Shown here: piece by piece, positions 26,901 to 34,596 of the stretch
Layout: each line of letters begins with the position of its first letter
How positions within the stretch are numbered: position 1 is the first letter of the stretch
NCBI GenBank assembly: GCA_002320285.1
Contig: DCKE01000007.1
Coordinates: 1 to 64,000 of the forward strand
DNA from: Flavobacteriaceae bacterium UBA1682
GTDB lineage: Bacteria > Bacteroidota > Bacteroidia > Flavobacteriales > Flavobacteriaceae
Length of the DNA: 64,000 nucleotides
Direction: 5' to 3'
Made by a program: the position numbers and the translations under genes
Notes under the pieces: generated by a model
What the model was told of the DNA's origin: nothing
The model's database searches: none
What the model saw: only the letters and a program-made list of their open reading frames with translations

Positions 26901-28219
26901 TTTTTAACCGCCAAGGGACTTTCGACTATCCATTCATTATGACCAAAATAGTTCCAATTCACGGCGGCTAAATCCACCGTTGGATTAATAAAAACACTAT
27001 ATGGGCGTTGATTTATCGACACCCAACTATCCGCAAACACACTAACGTCTTGCCCGAGTTCAGCATACTCCTTTTTGATGTATTGCGCCATCTGCCAAAT
27101 CATATCAGGAGAGGTTAATCTGGACTGCTGTTTTTGCTCTAAGCGCTCTTCCAGTTGGTACCTCCATCTTTCCCCAGTCGCTTTATCTTCTACCGTATAA
27201 TTGGTATATCCGCCGCGCTGACGCAGCATCATACGCCAACTCAACCGATGCCCCTCATCTGTCCAAAGTACATCACCAGGTATAACCCAGTGCCTTAAAG
27301 GCAACAACAATTGAAACACCAGAAAAACCGTCAAAAAACTCATTATTCCCACAGGTATTTTTTCGGATGCCGTGGCATCCAGTTCCGCCACGGGTTTTTT
27401 CTTAAAAAACCTTTTCCTGATATCATCAGGATCATAGAAGAAAACCGCGAAGCTCAAAGCAAAATATGGAAAGACCCCAATGTGTAAGGTAAATGAATTG
27501 AAAAGATGAAAAACAAGTGAAATAATCACTGCGAAATTACGCGTCTTTTTCCAAAATAAAAGAGGCACAATCAAACCATCGAAGAGTATCCCAAGATAGG
27601 TTATCGACATATAAAACCACGGTTCAGCGAATATTTTCTTAAAGAATTCGGGCGAATTGGTCAGTCCGGCATAAAGATTTTTACTAAAAGTTCCATCAAG
27701 CCAATCCGGATAGAATTTGGCTACAGTGGCGTAAAAATACAAAATGGTGATTTGAATGATAAACAAATAAGAACAAGCGGCAAACATCGTCAATTTTTGG
27801 GTCACCCTACCCGATTTAACATCCAGCGACGCATATCTATGCGCAGGCATAAAACACATATACAAACAAATCAGTAGCATCAAATAATAGTGATTATTAT
27901 AAGATGTCTTTTGCATATAATAAACTCCAGCCCACAGCAATGTCAATAATATAATACTTAAACGATACCGATACCCCAACATCACTCCAACAGCAGCCAA
28001 TCCCATCACTATAAAATAGTAATACATTCCGTTACCCGGCAAGGGCTGTAACCACTCCATATAAATATGAGAAAAGGTCAATTGAGGTTCCACTAAATTT
28101 ATACGAACCCAACCCGTAAAAATGGCTCCAAATGATTCACACACAAATATTAATCCAAAAAACATCCGGAATAAAATTAGCGGAGCATTGTCGATCTGTT
28201 GCGAAATTTTTTTAAACAT
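26897..28219 (-). CDS. HTTM-domain membrane protein, vitamin-K gamma-carboxylase-like
   Basis: 440 residues, with about eight membrane segments in the first 330. It matches the bacterial HTTM/VKGC family: LFRMFFGLIFVCES at the N-terminus, KTSYNNHYYLMLLICLYMCF, FYATVAKFYPDWLDG and LPLRHWVIPGDVLWTDEGHR with RMMLRQRGG after it. Human gamma-glutamyl carboxylase has a catalytic Lys in a segment that looks like FYATVAKFYPDWLDG; the Lys is kept here. The C-terminal ~110 residues are soluble. Whether it carboxylates glutamates is unknown, since bacteria of this kind make menaquinone and have no clotting-factor-like substrates. Its start overlaps the ribF stop by 8 bases. Confidence 0.85.
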   Translation of the reverse strand: MFKKISQQIDNAPLILFRMFFGLIFVCESFGAIFTGWVRINLVEPQLTFSHIYMEWLQPLPGNGMYYYFIVMGLAAVGVMLGYRYRLSIILLTLLWAGVYYMQKTSYNNHYYLMLLICLYMCFMPAHRYASLDVKSGRVTQKLTMFAACSYLFIIQITILYFYATVAKFYPDWLDGTFSKNLYAGLTNSPEFFKKIFAEPWFYMSITYLGILFDGLIVPLLFWKKTRNFAVIISLVFHLFNSFTLHIGVFPYFALSFAVFFYDPDDIRKRFFKKKPVAELDATASEKIPVGIMSFLTVFLVFQLLLPLRHWVIPGDVLWTDEGHRLSWRMMLRQRGGYTNYTVEDKATGERWRYQLEERLEQKQQSRLTSPDMIWQMAQYIKKEYAELGQDVSVFADSWVSINQRPYSVFINPTVDLAAVNWNYFGHNEWIVESPLAVKN

Positions 28220-29144
28220 GTTCTATAAAGTACTTTCTTGTTATTTGTTCATCTTCTCGAATTTTCTCAATTAACAAATCAAACTGATCAAATCGCATTT
28301 CATCCCGAATTCGTTCGTGAACTGAAATCTTTAAAACTTCTCCATATAAATCTCCGTCCCAATCTAAGAAATTAACTTCTATCGTATACGGGTGATTCTC
28401 AAAAGTCGGATTTATTCCAATACTCATCATACCGGGTATCGTCTTTCCTTCTATTACTGATGTTACGATATAAATCCCGTTTTTAGGTATGAGTTTGTAA
28501 CTTTCCGTGACTTCTAGGTTTGCCGTTGGATACCCTATAGTTCTACCCAATTTTTTACCAGAAACGACTATTCCTGAGAAAAAATAATCATAGCCCAAAT
28601 ATTCATTTGCCATGGCGATATCTCCAATTTCTAGAGCTTTCCTAATTTTAGTTGAGCTAATTGAGACATGATCGATTTCCTGAGCAGATATCTCCTCCAC
28701 TTCAAAATTATATTTTAATCCGAATCTTATTAAATCATGTATGTCCGCAGTTCTATTTTTTCCAAATCGATGATCATGGCCAATGATAATCTTTCCAACG
28801 TTAAATTGCTTGACCAATATCTGTTCTACGAAATCGGCAGCACTTAATTGTGAAAAATCGGCATCAAATTTATGAACAACCAGATTGTCTAAACCATAAC
28901 GTTCCAGAAGTTCGATTTTCTCACTCATCGTGTTCAACAGCTTAATCGTATCATCTTGTTTTAAGACCATTCTGGGATGTGGAAAAAAAGTCAAAACCAG
29001 ACTTTCTCCTCCCATAAGTTCACTAGCCGATACTAATTTACGAATAATCATTTGATGTCCCAAGTGCACCCCATCAAATGTCCCTAAAGTCACTATGGTT
29101 TTTTGTCGGGTATGAAAATTATATATAGAAGAAAACGTTTTCAA
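28212..29144 (-). CDS. ribF: bifunctional riboflavin kinase / FAD synthetase
   Basis: 310 residues. The N-terminal nucleotidyltransferase has GTFDGVHLGHQ (22-32), IIGHDHRFGKNR and ISSTKIRKALE; the C-terminal flavokinase has GRTIGYPTANLEV and GIYIVTSVIEGKTIPGMMSI. Together they turn riboflavin into FMN and FAD. The start codon is TTG: a better ATG is absent and the N-terminus MKTFSSIYNFHTRQKTIVTL is family-typical. A -7 word TAAATTTG lies at 29155-29162, leaving a very short leader. The next gene (HTTM) overlaps its stop, so they are co-transcribed. Confidence 0.95.
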   Translation of the reverse strand: MKTFSSIYNFHTRQKTIVTLGTFDGVHLGHQMIIRKLVSASELMGGESLVLTFFPHPRMVLKQDDTIKLLNTMSEKIELLERYGLDNLVVHKFDADFSQLSAADFVEQILVKQFNVGKIIIGHDHRFGKNRTADIHDLIRFGLKYNFEVEEISAQEIDHVSISSTKIRKALEIGDIAMANEYLGYDYFFSGIVVSGKKLGRTIGYPTANLEVTESYKLIPKNGIYIVTSVIEGKTIPGMMSIGINPTFENHPYTIEVNFLDWDGDLYGEVLKISVHERIRDEMRFDQFDLLIEKIREDEQITRKYFIEHV

Positions 29145-29154
29145 TTTTTTTTAT

Positions 29155-29162
29155 CAAATTTA
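29155..29162 (-). promoter_or_regulatory. candidate -7 element of ribF
   Basis: TAAATTTG on the minus strand ends 10 bases before the TTG start codon. The expected leader would be only a few bases. Confidence 0.35.
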
Positions 29163-29310
29163 GTGTTTCCTAATTTAAGATTAAAAAAGAATAAAAGAAA
29201 AATTGACTATATTTCCCCTATTAGGCAATAAGTAACTTCTCATAAGTCTTTTAAATAGCGCTTTATCGTCTTTTTCAACAGTAAAAACGTCTTACTTTAA
29301 AAAAAAAAGA

Positions 29311-29318
29311 TACATTTG
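29311..29318 (+). promoter_or_regulatory. candidate -7 element of the metalloprotease gene
   Basis: TACATTTG, 32 bases before the ATG, fits TAnnTTTG; the -33 TTG is not evident. Confidence 0.4.
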
Positions 29319-29350
29319 TTTGTTACAAACATAAAAACCAACCATCAATT

Positions 29351-31597
29351 ATGAAAAACAAGCACCTTTGGAGTGTTTTGCTTCTTGTATTCGTAACTTT
29401 TTACGCAAATGCACAAAACCGTGCTTGGAAAAGCATTTCACAAAAAGAGCTATCTACCTTTGAAAGAGTTGAACGCAGTTCGGTACCAAGTGATTATAGC
29501 ATTTTTCAGCTTGATTTAAAAAAACTAGCTCAGATTATAGAGCAAGCTCCCTTAGAAGGATCTAACTCAAGCACAAATATCATCACCTCCTTCCCGGATT
29601 CGAACGGAAATATGGAACGTTTTGAAATTTTTAAAGCTCCGCTGATGTCTGTTGCACTTTCAAAAAAATATCCGCAAATCAATTCTTATATTGGTAAAAG
29701 CTTAGAGAATGTTAGTACAACGATACGTTTTAGCATAACATCTTTCGGCTTACAAGCCGTAAAATACTCCGATGAAACAGGCATTACTTATATCGATTCC
29801 TACACAAAGGACCAAAAAAACTATATGGTTTACAATCGTGAATCCTTAGCAGAACATCCTGGAATCAACTGTTTGGTAGACGATAGTTATCTTCCCAACA
29901 ATACTGATATAGCTACTATCACATCAAAAAAACTCGCTCAAACCGCAGCACGTACCTTTAGAGAATATCGCTTAGCCATGGCATGTACCATTGAATATGC
30001 CAAATTTCATCTTGACCAAGCTCTTGCATCCGGTATACCATTACCAGACGAACAGTCAAAAAAGGCGGTTGTATTGTCAGCTATGGTAGCCACCATGACA
30101 CGAGTAAATTTTATCTACGAAAGAGACTTGTCAATTCGCATGATATTAGTAGACAATAACGACGAACTAATCTTCATCGATACCGATGAGTTTAATAACA
30201 ACAATGCCAATCAATTAATTTCACAAAGTCAAAAGGTTATTGACAAGACCATCGGAAATACCAACTATGATATCGGCCACACGGTTAGTACTGGAGGCGG
30301 TGGACTTGCACAACTTCAAACACCTTGCAATCCTTTTACTAAGGCTATGGGAATCACGGGCTCGCCAAACCCGATAGGCGACCCCTTTGACGTTGATTTT
30401 GTAGCTCATGAAATGGGGCATCAATTTGGAGCAGCTCATACTTTTAACAGCAATTGTAATGGTAATATCATGCCTGACACCGCTGTAGAACCGGGCAGCG
30501 GAAGTACTATTATGGGATATGCTGGCGTGTGTTCACCCAATGTTCAAGCCAATTCTGATCCGTTTTTTCACTCGGTAAGCATCGATCAAATCAACAATTT
30601 TATCATCAACAAAGGAAACTGCTCTGTCAATACAAATAAAACTACTTCAACAATTTCGATTGACGCAGGAACAAACTATACCATTCCCAAGAGCACGCCT
30701 TTTAAACTAACCGCAACCAATCCCGGCTTAGAAACAGCGAACTTCACCTACTCATGGGAACAAATAGACAAGGAGTCTTCTGTCCAACCTCCTATATCGA
30801 CGAACACAGGCGGTCCTCAATTCAGAGTTTTTAAACCCACAAAAGATTTAGTCCGATATTTTCCTCAATTTGAAACTGTTCTAAACGGCACTGTTTCAAA
30901 TTGGGAAGTACTTCCATCAACAGCAAGAACTTTAAATTTTAATGTAATTGCAAGGGATAACAATATAGAATTGGGCGGTCAAACTGCTATTGACAATACT
31001 CAAATAACCGTTTCAAATGCCGGTCCGTTCTTAGTGACATACCCCAATTCAGTCGACGAAAAATGGACAGCAAAGTCTTCCCAAACCGTTACCTGGAATG
31101 TAGCAGGTACAACGGCAAATGGCATCAATACGAATCTAGTAAATATTTTATTTTCTGCAGATAATGGACAAACCTTTACTACTATTAAAGCCAATACTCC
31201 TAATGATGGTAATGAATCCATCGTTGTTCCGGATTATTCGTCAACTAACTGTAGAATTCTAATTGAAGCTGTCGGAAATATATATTATACCGTTTCAAAA
31301 GAATTCACAATCACTGGAGGTACAACTGTAAGTACGGAAAACTTTGGTCTTAATGATTTTGCTATATACCCTAATCCAACTAATGATTTAGTCAACATAC
31401 AATTTGAATCGCAATCTACAGCTGATATTAGCGTTTCAATTCATGATTTACGAGGTAGACTTATTTTTACTCAATCTTACAAAAATACTGGTAAGTTTGA
31501 ACAAGAAATCAGTCTTGGCAATACGCAATCAGGAATTTACATGGTAACAGTTATGGATGGTAGCCGCAAAGAAGTCAAAAAACTTTTAAAGAAATAA
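29351..31597 (+). CDS. secreted reprolysin-like metallopeptidase, T9SS type A
   Basis: 748 residues. A signal peptide is cut near YANA|Q, with a propeptide-like region to about 200. The M12B-type zinc motif HEMGHQFGAAH (about 353-363) is followed by the Met-turn candidate STIMGYAGVC. Beta-sandwich domains lie at about 430-655, and the type A T9SS sorting domain is at the C-terminus (FAIYPNPTNDLVNI, VSIHDLRGRLIF, SGIYMVTVMDG, KLLKK). It is predicted to be secreted by type IX secretion and attached or released at the surface. Substrates are unknown. Single-gene unit: a -7 word lies upstream and a strong terminator downstream. Confidence 0.93.
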   Translation: MKNKHLWSVLLLVFVTFYANAQNRAWKSISQKELSTFERVERSSVPSDYSIFQLDLKKLAQIIEQAPLEGSNSSTNIITSFPDSNGNMERFEIFKAPLMSVALSKKYPQINSYIGKSLENVSTTIRFSITSFGLQAVKYSDETGITYIDSYTKDQKNYMVYNRESLAEHPGINCLVDDSYLPNNTDIATITSKKLAQTAARTFREYRLAMACTIEYAKFHLDQALASGIPLPDEQSKKAVVLSAMVATMTRVNFIYERDLSIRMILVDNNDELIFIDTDEFNNNNANQLISQSQKVIDKTIGNTNYDIGHTVSTGGGGLAQLQTPCNPFTKAMGITGSPNPIGDPFDVDFVAHEMGHQFGAAHTFNSNCNGNIMPDTAVEPGSGSTIMGYAGVCSPNVQANSDPFFHSVSIDQINNFIINKGNCSVNTNKTTSTISIDAGTNYTIPKSTPFKLTATNPGLETANFTYSWEQIDKESSVQPPISTNTGGPQFRVFKPTKDLVRYFPQFETVLNGTVSNWEVLPSTARTLNFNVIARDNNIELGGQTAIDNTQITVSNAGPFLVTYPNSVDEKWTAKSSQTVTWNVAGTTANGINTNLVNILFSADNGQTFTTIKANTPNDGNESIVVPDYSSTNCRILIEAVGNIYYTVSKEFTITGGTTVSTENFGLNDFAIYPNPTNDLVNIQFESQSTADISVSIHDLRGRLIFTQSYKNTGKFEQEISLGNTQSGIYMVTVMDGSRKEVKKLLKK

Positions 31598-31619
31598 TAC
31601 GATTACTCAGTTTAGTGAG

Positions 31620-31646
31620 GGCGGTCTAATAGACCGCCTTTTTTTT
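31620..31646 (+). terminator. terminator after the metallopeptidase gene
   Basis: 8-bp GC-rich perfect stem GGCGGTCT / AGACCGCC with a 3-base loop, then eight T's. Very strong. Confidence 0.95.
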
Positions 31647-31697
31647 GTAGCTTCGCATGTTATTTAATATTTTTGAATCCACAACTTTCAAAACCAT

Positions 31698-32492
31698 ATG
31701 CGTTATCTCGTTATATTTTTATTGTTTTTCAACCTGAGTCAGGCACAAATTAGAATCACCTCGTGGAACCTTAAAAATTTTGGAAAGTCAAAAAGCGATA
31801 GCGAAATCCTCTTTATAGCACAAACTGTAAAAGACAGTGATATCATAGCTATTCAAGAAGTAGTTGCTGGATATGGAGGCGCACAAGCCGTTGCTCGATT
31901 AACGGAAGAGCTCAATCGAACTGGAAGTAAATGGGATTACGCGATCAGTGATCCAACCGACAGTTCTCCATACCGTTCGGAACGTTATGCCTATATTTGG
32001 AAAACACACCGAGTTAAAGTACAAGGCAGGCCTTTTTTAGATAATTTTTTTAAAGATGTCATTGAACGTGAACCTTTTATCATTCGCTTCAACCTTCAAC
32101 AAAAAATCTTTACTTTGGTCAACTTTCACGCCATACCTAAAAAACACCAACCCGAACGTGAAATCAAATATTTTAAACATTTCCCCGAGTATTATAAAAC
32201 CAATCAGCTAATATTTCTGGGAGATTTTAACTGTCCAGAAACGCATTCCGTTTTTAATCCTTTAAAAAAGTTGGGATATCAGGCGGCTTTCGTCAACCAG
32301 AAAACCAGTTTACGCCAAAAATGTATTCTAGACGATTGCCTTGCATCGGCATACGACAATTTTATAGCTCACCCTGCCTACATCGAAATTCTAAATTCAG
32401 AAGCCATACACTTCTATCGCTCCTTTGAGAGCCTTCAAGAGGCGCGCGCGTTGTCCGATCATCTACCGATTACTATAGAAATCAAGTTGTAA
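31698..32492 (+). CDS. secreted endonuclease/exonuclease/phosphatase-fold protein
   Basis: 264 residues. A signal peptide is cut near NLSQA|Q. DNase I-like fold motifs in order: ITSWNLKNFG (metal-binding Asn), IAIQEVVAG (Glu), VNFHAIPKK (catalytic His), FLGDFNCPE (Asp-Asn pair) and LSDHLPITIEI (Asp-His). All catalytic positions are kept, so it is probably an active extracellular or periplasmic nuclease or phosphodiesterase. There is no sorting domain, so it probably stays in the periplasm or leaves by another route. Context gives no substrate; a role in nucleic-acid scavenging is plausible only. Confidence 0.88.
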   Translation: MRYLVIFLLFFNLSQAQIRITSWNLKNFGKSKSDSEILFIAQTVKDSDIIAIQEVVAGYGGAQAVARLTEELNRTGSKWDYAISDPTDSSPYRSERYAYIWKTHRVKVQGRPFLDNFFKDVIEREPFIIRFNLQQKIFTLVNFHAIPKKHQPEREIKYFKHFPEYYKTNQLIFLGDFNCPETHSVFNPLKKLGYQAAFVNQKTSLRQKCILDDCLASAYDNFIAHPAYIEILNSEAIHFYRSFESLQEARALSDHLPITIEIKL

Positions 32493-32570
32493 TCCACAAA
32501 GAAATTCCATGTATTACAGTTTAGTGCTGAGGCCCTATAAATAACTTTATATACTAACTGATAAAGCAGT

Positions 32571-32578
32571 ACTTTTGC
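32571..32578 (+). promoter_or_regulatory. candidate -7 element of the EamA gene
   Basis: TACTTTTG, 21 bases before the TTG start, fits TAnnTTTG. Confidence 0.4.
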
Positions 32579-32599
32579 AGAAATTTTAAAAATATAATT

Positions 32600-33517
32600 T
32601 TGAAAATTACCTTAAAAAACTGGCTGACACTATTGATTTTATCTTTGGTTTGGGGCTCTTCTTTTATCCTAATCAAAAAGGGATTAAATAGCTTTACTCC
32701 GTACCAAGTTGGATCGTTAAGAGTTGTCTTTGCTGGGATAATGCTTTTACCCACAGCCTTTATACACCGCAAAAAGTTTCCAAAGAAAAACTATCCATGG
32801 CTCACCATATGCGCTGTAGTCGGTAGTTTTATACCAATGTTTTTATTTCCGCTAGCTGAGATGCATTTAGACAGTTCTATCGCCGGAATAATGAACGCAC
32901 TGATGTCCATTTTTGTGATTGTATTGGGTGCAATCTTCTTTAAATACAAAACCAATTTTGGAGAACTAACCGGGGTTACACTAGCTTTTATTGGCGTTAT
33001 ACTACTCCTACAAACCAGTAACTCCGAAGGCCATGGCGGAGAGAGCCAATGGTTTTATTTTGTTTTACTCATTATAGCCGCAATGATGTATGCGTTTAGT
33101 GGATTATTGACTCAAAAATACATGGGCGACATCTCACCATTAGCTTGGACCGCCTTCATTGAATTGGTTTTATTTATACCTGCAATTATCGCACTTTATC
33201 TTTCGGGTTTCTTTGAAGTATTTCATCAAAAGGACAATGCTTGGGAAGGAGTCGGTTACATCTTTATACTGTCGCTATTCGGCAGTGTTTTGGCCAATAT
33301 ATTCTACTACAAATTGATTGGTGAAACTTCAGCCAGTTTTGCCTCTTCTGTATCACTACTAATGCCGATAGTAGCTTTTATGTGGGGACTTCTAGATGGT
33401 GAAGTACTTGGTTTTATCCAAATTACTGGCGGAATACTCATTATAGCCGGATTGTATTTTGGCAGAAAAAACATCCAGATAAAATACCCTTTCAACAAAA
33501 GAAAAAAAGCTTTATGA
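32600..33517 (+). CDS. EamA/DMT-family transporter
   Basis: 305 residues with ten predicted membrane helices in two EamA repeats (about 8-140 and 150-290). The first repeat has LSLVWGSSFILIKKGLNSF, typical of the family; the second has AFSGLLTQKYMGD and ASSVSLLMPIVAFMWG. It exports or imports small metabolites (amino acids, nucleotide sugars and others); substrate not readable. The start codon is TTG: residues MKITLKNWLTLLIL begin the first helix and no nearby ATG fits. The stop codon lies inside the stem of the terminator. Confidence 0.88.
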   Translation: MKITLKNWLTLLILSLVWGSSFILIKKGLNSFTPYQVGSLRVVFAGIMLLPTAFIHRKKFPKKNYPWLTICAVVGSFIPMFLFPLAEMHLDSSIAGIMNALMSIFVIVLGAIFFKYKTNFGELTGVTLAFIGVILLLQTSNSEGHGGESQWFYFVLLIIAAMMYAFSGLLTQKYMGDISPLAWTAFIELVLFIPAIIALYLSGFFEVFHQKDNAWEGVGYIFILSLFGSVLANIFYYKLIGETSASFASSVSLLMPIVAFMWGLLDGEVLGFIQITGGILIIAGLYFGRKNIQIKYPFNKRKKAL

Positions 33518-33538
33518 AATATCATAAAGCTTTTTTTT
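33506..33538. terminator. terminator overlapping the EamA stop codon
   Basis: 12-bp stem AAAGCTTTATGA / TCATAAAGCTTT with a 4-base loop and an eight-T run. The left arm includes the TGA stop codon, so gene end and terminator are merged; A's on the left make it usable on the minus strand too. Confidence 0.88.
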
Positions 33539-33621
33539 ATTTTAAAACAGCATTAGCAAAAACAGGTTTGTAAAAAACCCATAAACACACCAATACCTTG
33601 TATATTATCCTGTATCGTATA

Positions 33622-34296
33622 TTAACTTCTTCTGCCCATATAGATCATCAAGTAGTACAACAACGTACCAATAGATGCCAATGCAGCCACTAGATAGGTT
33701 CTTGCTGCCCAGGTTAAAGAATCTTTAGCTCCAGCATGTTCTTGCTGTGTTAACATATGCTTGTTTTCAAGCCATTTTAAAGCTCTATGACTCGCATCAT
33801 ACTCAACGGGTAGGGTAATGATCGAAAACAGCGTCGTCATGGCAAAAAGGATAATACCGACTAACAATAACTGTGGAAATGTATTTAACATCAATATACC
33901 CGCCAATAGAATCCATTGCATATACGAAGAAGCTACACTAACAACCGGCACTAACTTAGATCGCATTTCCAACCATCTATAGGCTGTTGCATGCTGCACA
34001 GCATGCCCCACTTCGTGAGCAGCCACAGCTGCGGCAGCCGCATTGCGTTCGTTATATACCGCTTCACTTAAATTCACTGTTTTATCAGCAGGATTATAGT
34101 GATCCGTCAAACGACCCGGTGTCGATATAACACGAACATCTCTAATCCCGTGATCAGCTAACATTTTTTGAGCAATCTCCGCTCCACTCATTCCATTTTG
34201 CAATTGCAATTTAGAATATTTCTCAAACTTACTTTTTAATCGAGCACCAACAAGCCAACTTGCCAGCATGATTATTCCCATTAATATAAATCCCAT
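33622..34296 (-). CDS. YugP-like neutral zinc metallopeptidase, membrane-bound
   Basis: 224 residues. An N-terminal membrane helix is followed by a soluble loop and two or three more helices. The zinc motif is AAHEVGHAVQHATAY, preceded by GLTDHYNPADKTVNLSE-type wording (here GRLTDHYNPADKTVNLSEAV), which is diagnostic of the zinc metallopeptidase family 2 (YugP). The active site probably faces the membrane or cytoplasm; substrates are unknown in most bacteria. The ATG at 34296 gives the family N-terminus MGFILMGIIMLASW and is preferred to a longer in-frame start at 34338. Confidence 0.88.
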   Translation of the reverse strand: MGFILMGIIMLASWLVGARLKSKFEKYSKLQLQNGMSGAEIAQKMLADHGIRDVRVISTPGRLTDHYNPADKTVNLSEAVYNERNAAAAAVAAHEVGHAVQHATAYRWLEMRSKLVPVVSVASSYMQWILLAGILMLNTFPQLLLVGIILFAMTTLFSIITLPVEYDASHRALKWLENKHMLTQQEHAGAKDSLTWAARTYLVAALASIGTLLYYLMIYMGRRS

Positions 34297-34383
34297 CTCT
34301 ATATTCTTTTTTATATATGTATTATAAATATATAACAAATCTTACGCCAAAATTATATTTCGACAAGTTGTCAGTAAAAAAAA

Positions 34384-34498
34384 CCGGGAATCGGGAGTCG
34401 GGAGTCGGGAGTCGGGAGTCGGGAGTCGGGAGTCGGGAGTCGGGAGTCGGGAGTCGGGAGTCGAGAGTCGGGAGTCGGGAGTCGGGAGTCGGGAGTCG
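34384..34498. repeat. heptanucleotide tandem repeat array
   Basis: About 16 copies of CGGGAGT head to tail, with only two visible point changes (a first copy CGGGAAT and one internal CGAGAGT). It lies between the divergent YugP-like gene and the infB terminator. Just after it comes a looser A-rich run with repeated ACGAA words (34505-34545). Near-perfect copies imply recent slippage, and G-triplets on the plus strand at 7-base spacing could form a G-quadruplex. Confidence 0.92.
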
Positions 34499-34545
34499 GA
34501 AAATCACGACAAACGAAAAACGAAAAACGAATCACGAACAACGAC

Positions 34546-34574
34546 AAAAGGCTGTCCTTTTGGGACAGCCTTTT
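34546..34574 (-). terminator. terminator of the rimP-nusA-infB operon
   Basis: 12-bp stem AAAAGGCTGTCC / GGACAGCCTTTT with a 5-base loop, 22 bases past the infB stop on the minus strand. Confidence 0.88.
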
Positions 34575-34596
34575 GCAAATATATTAGAAAAGATCT

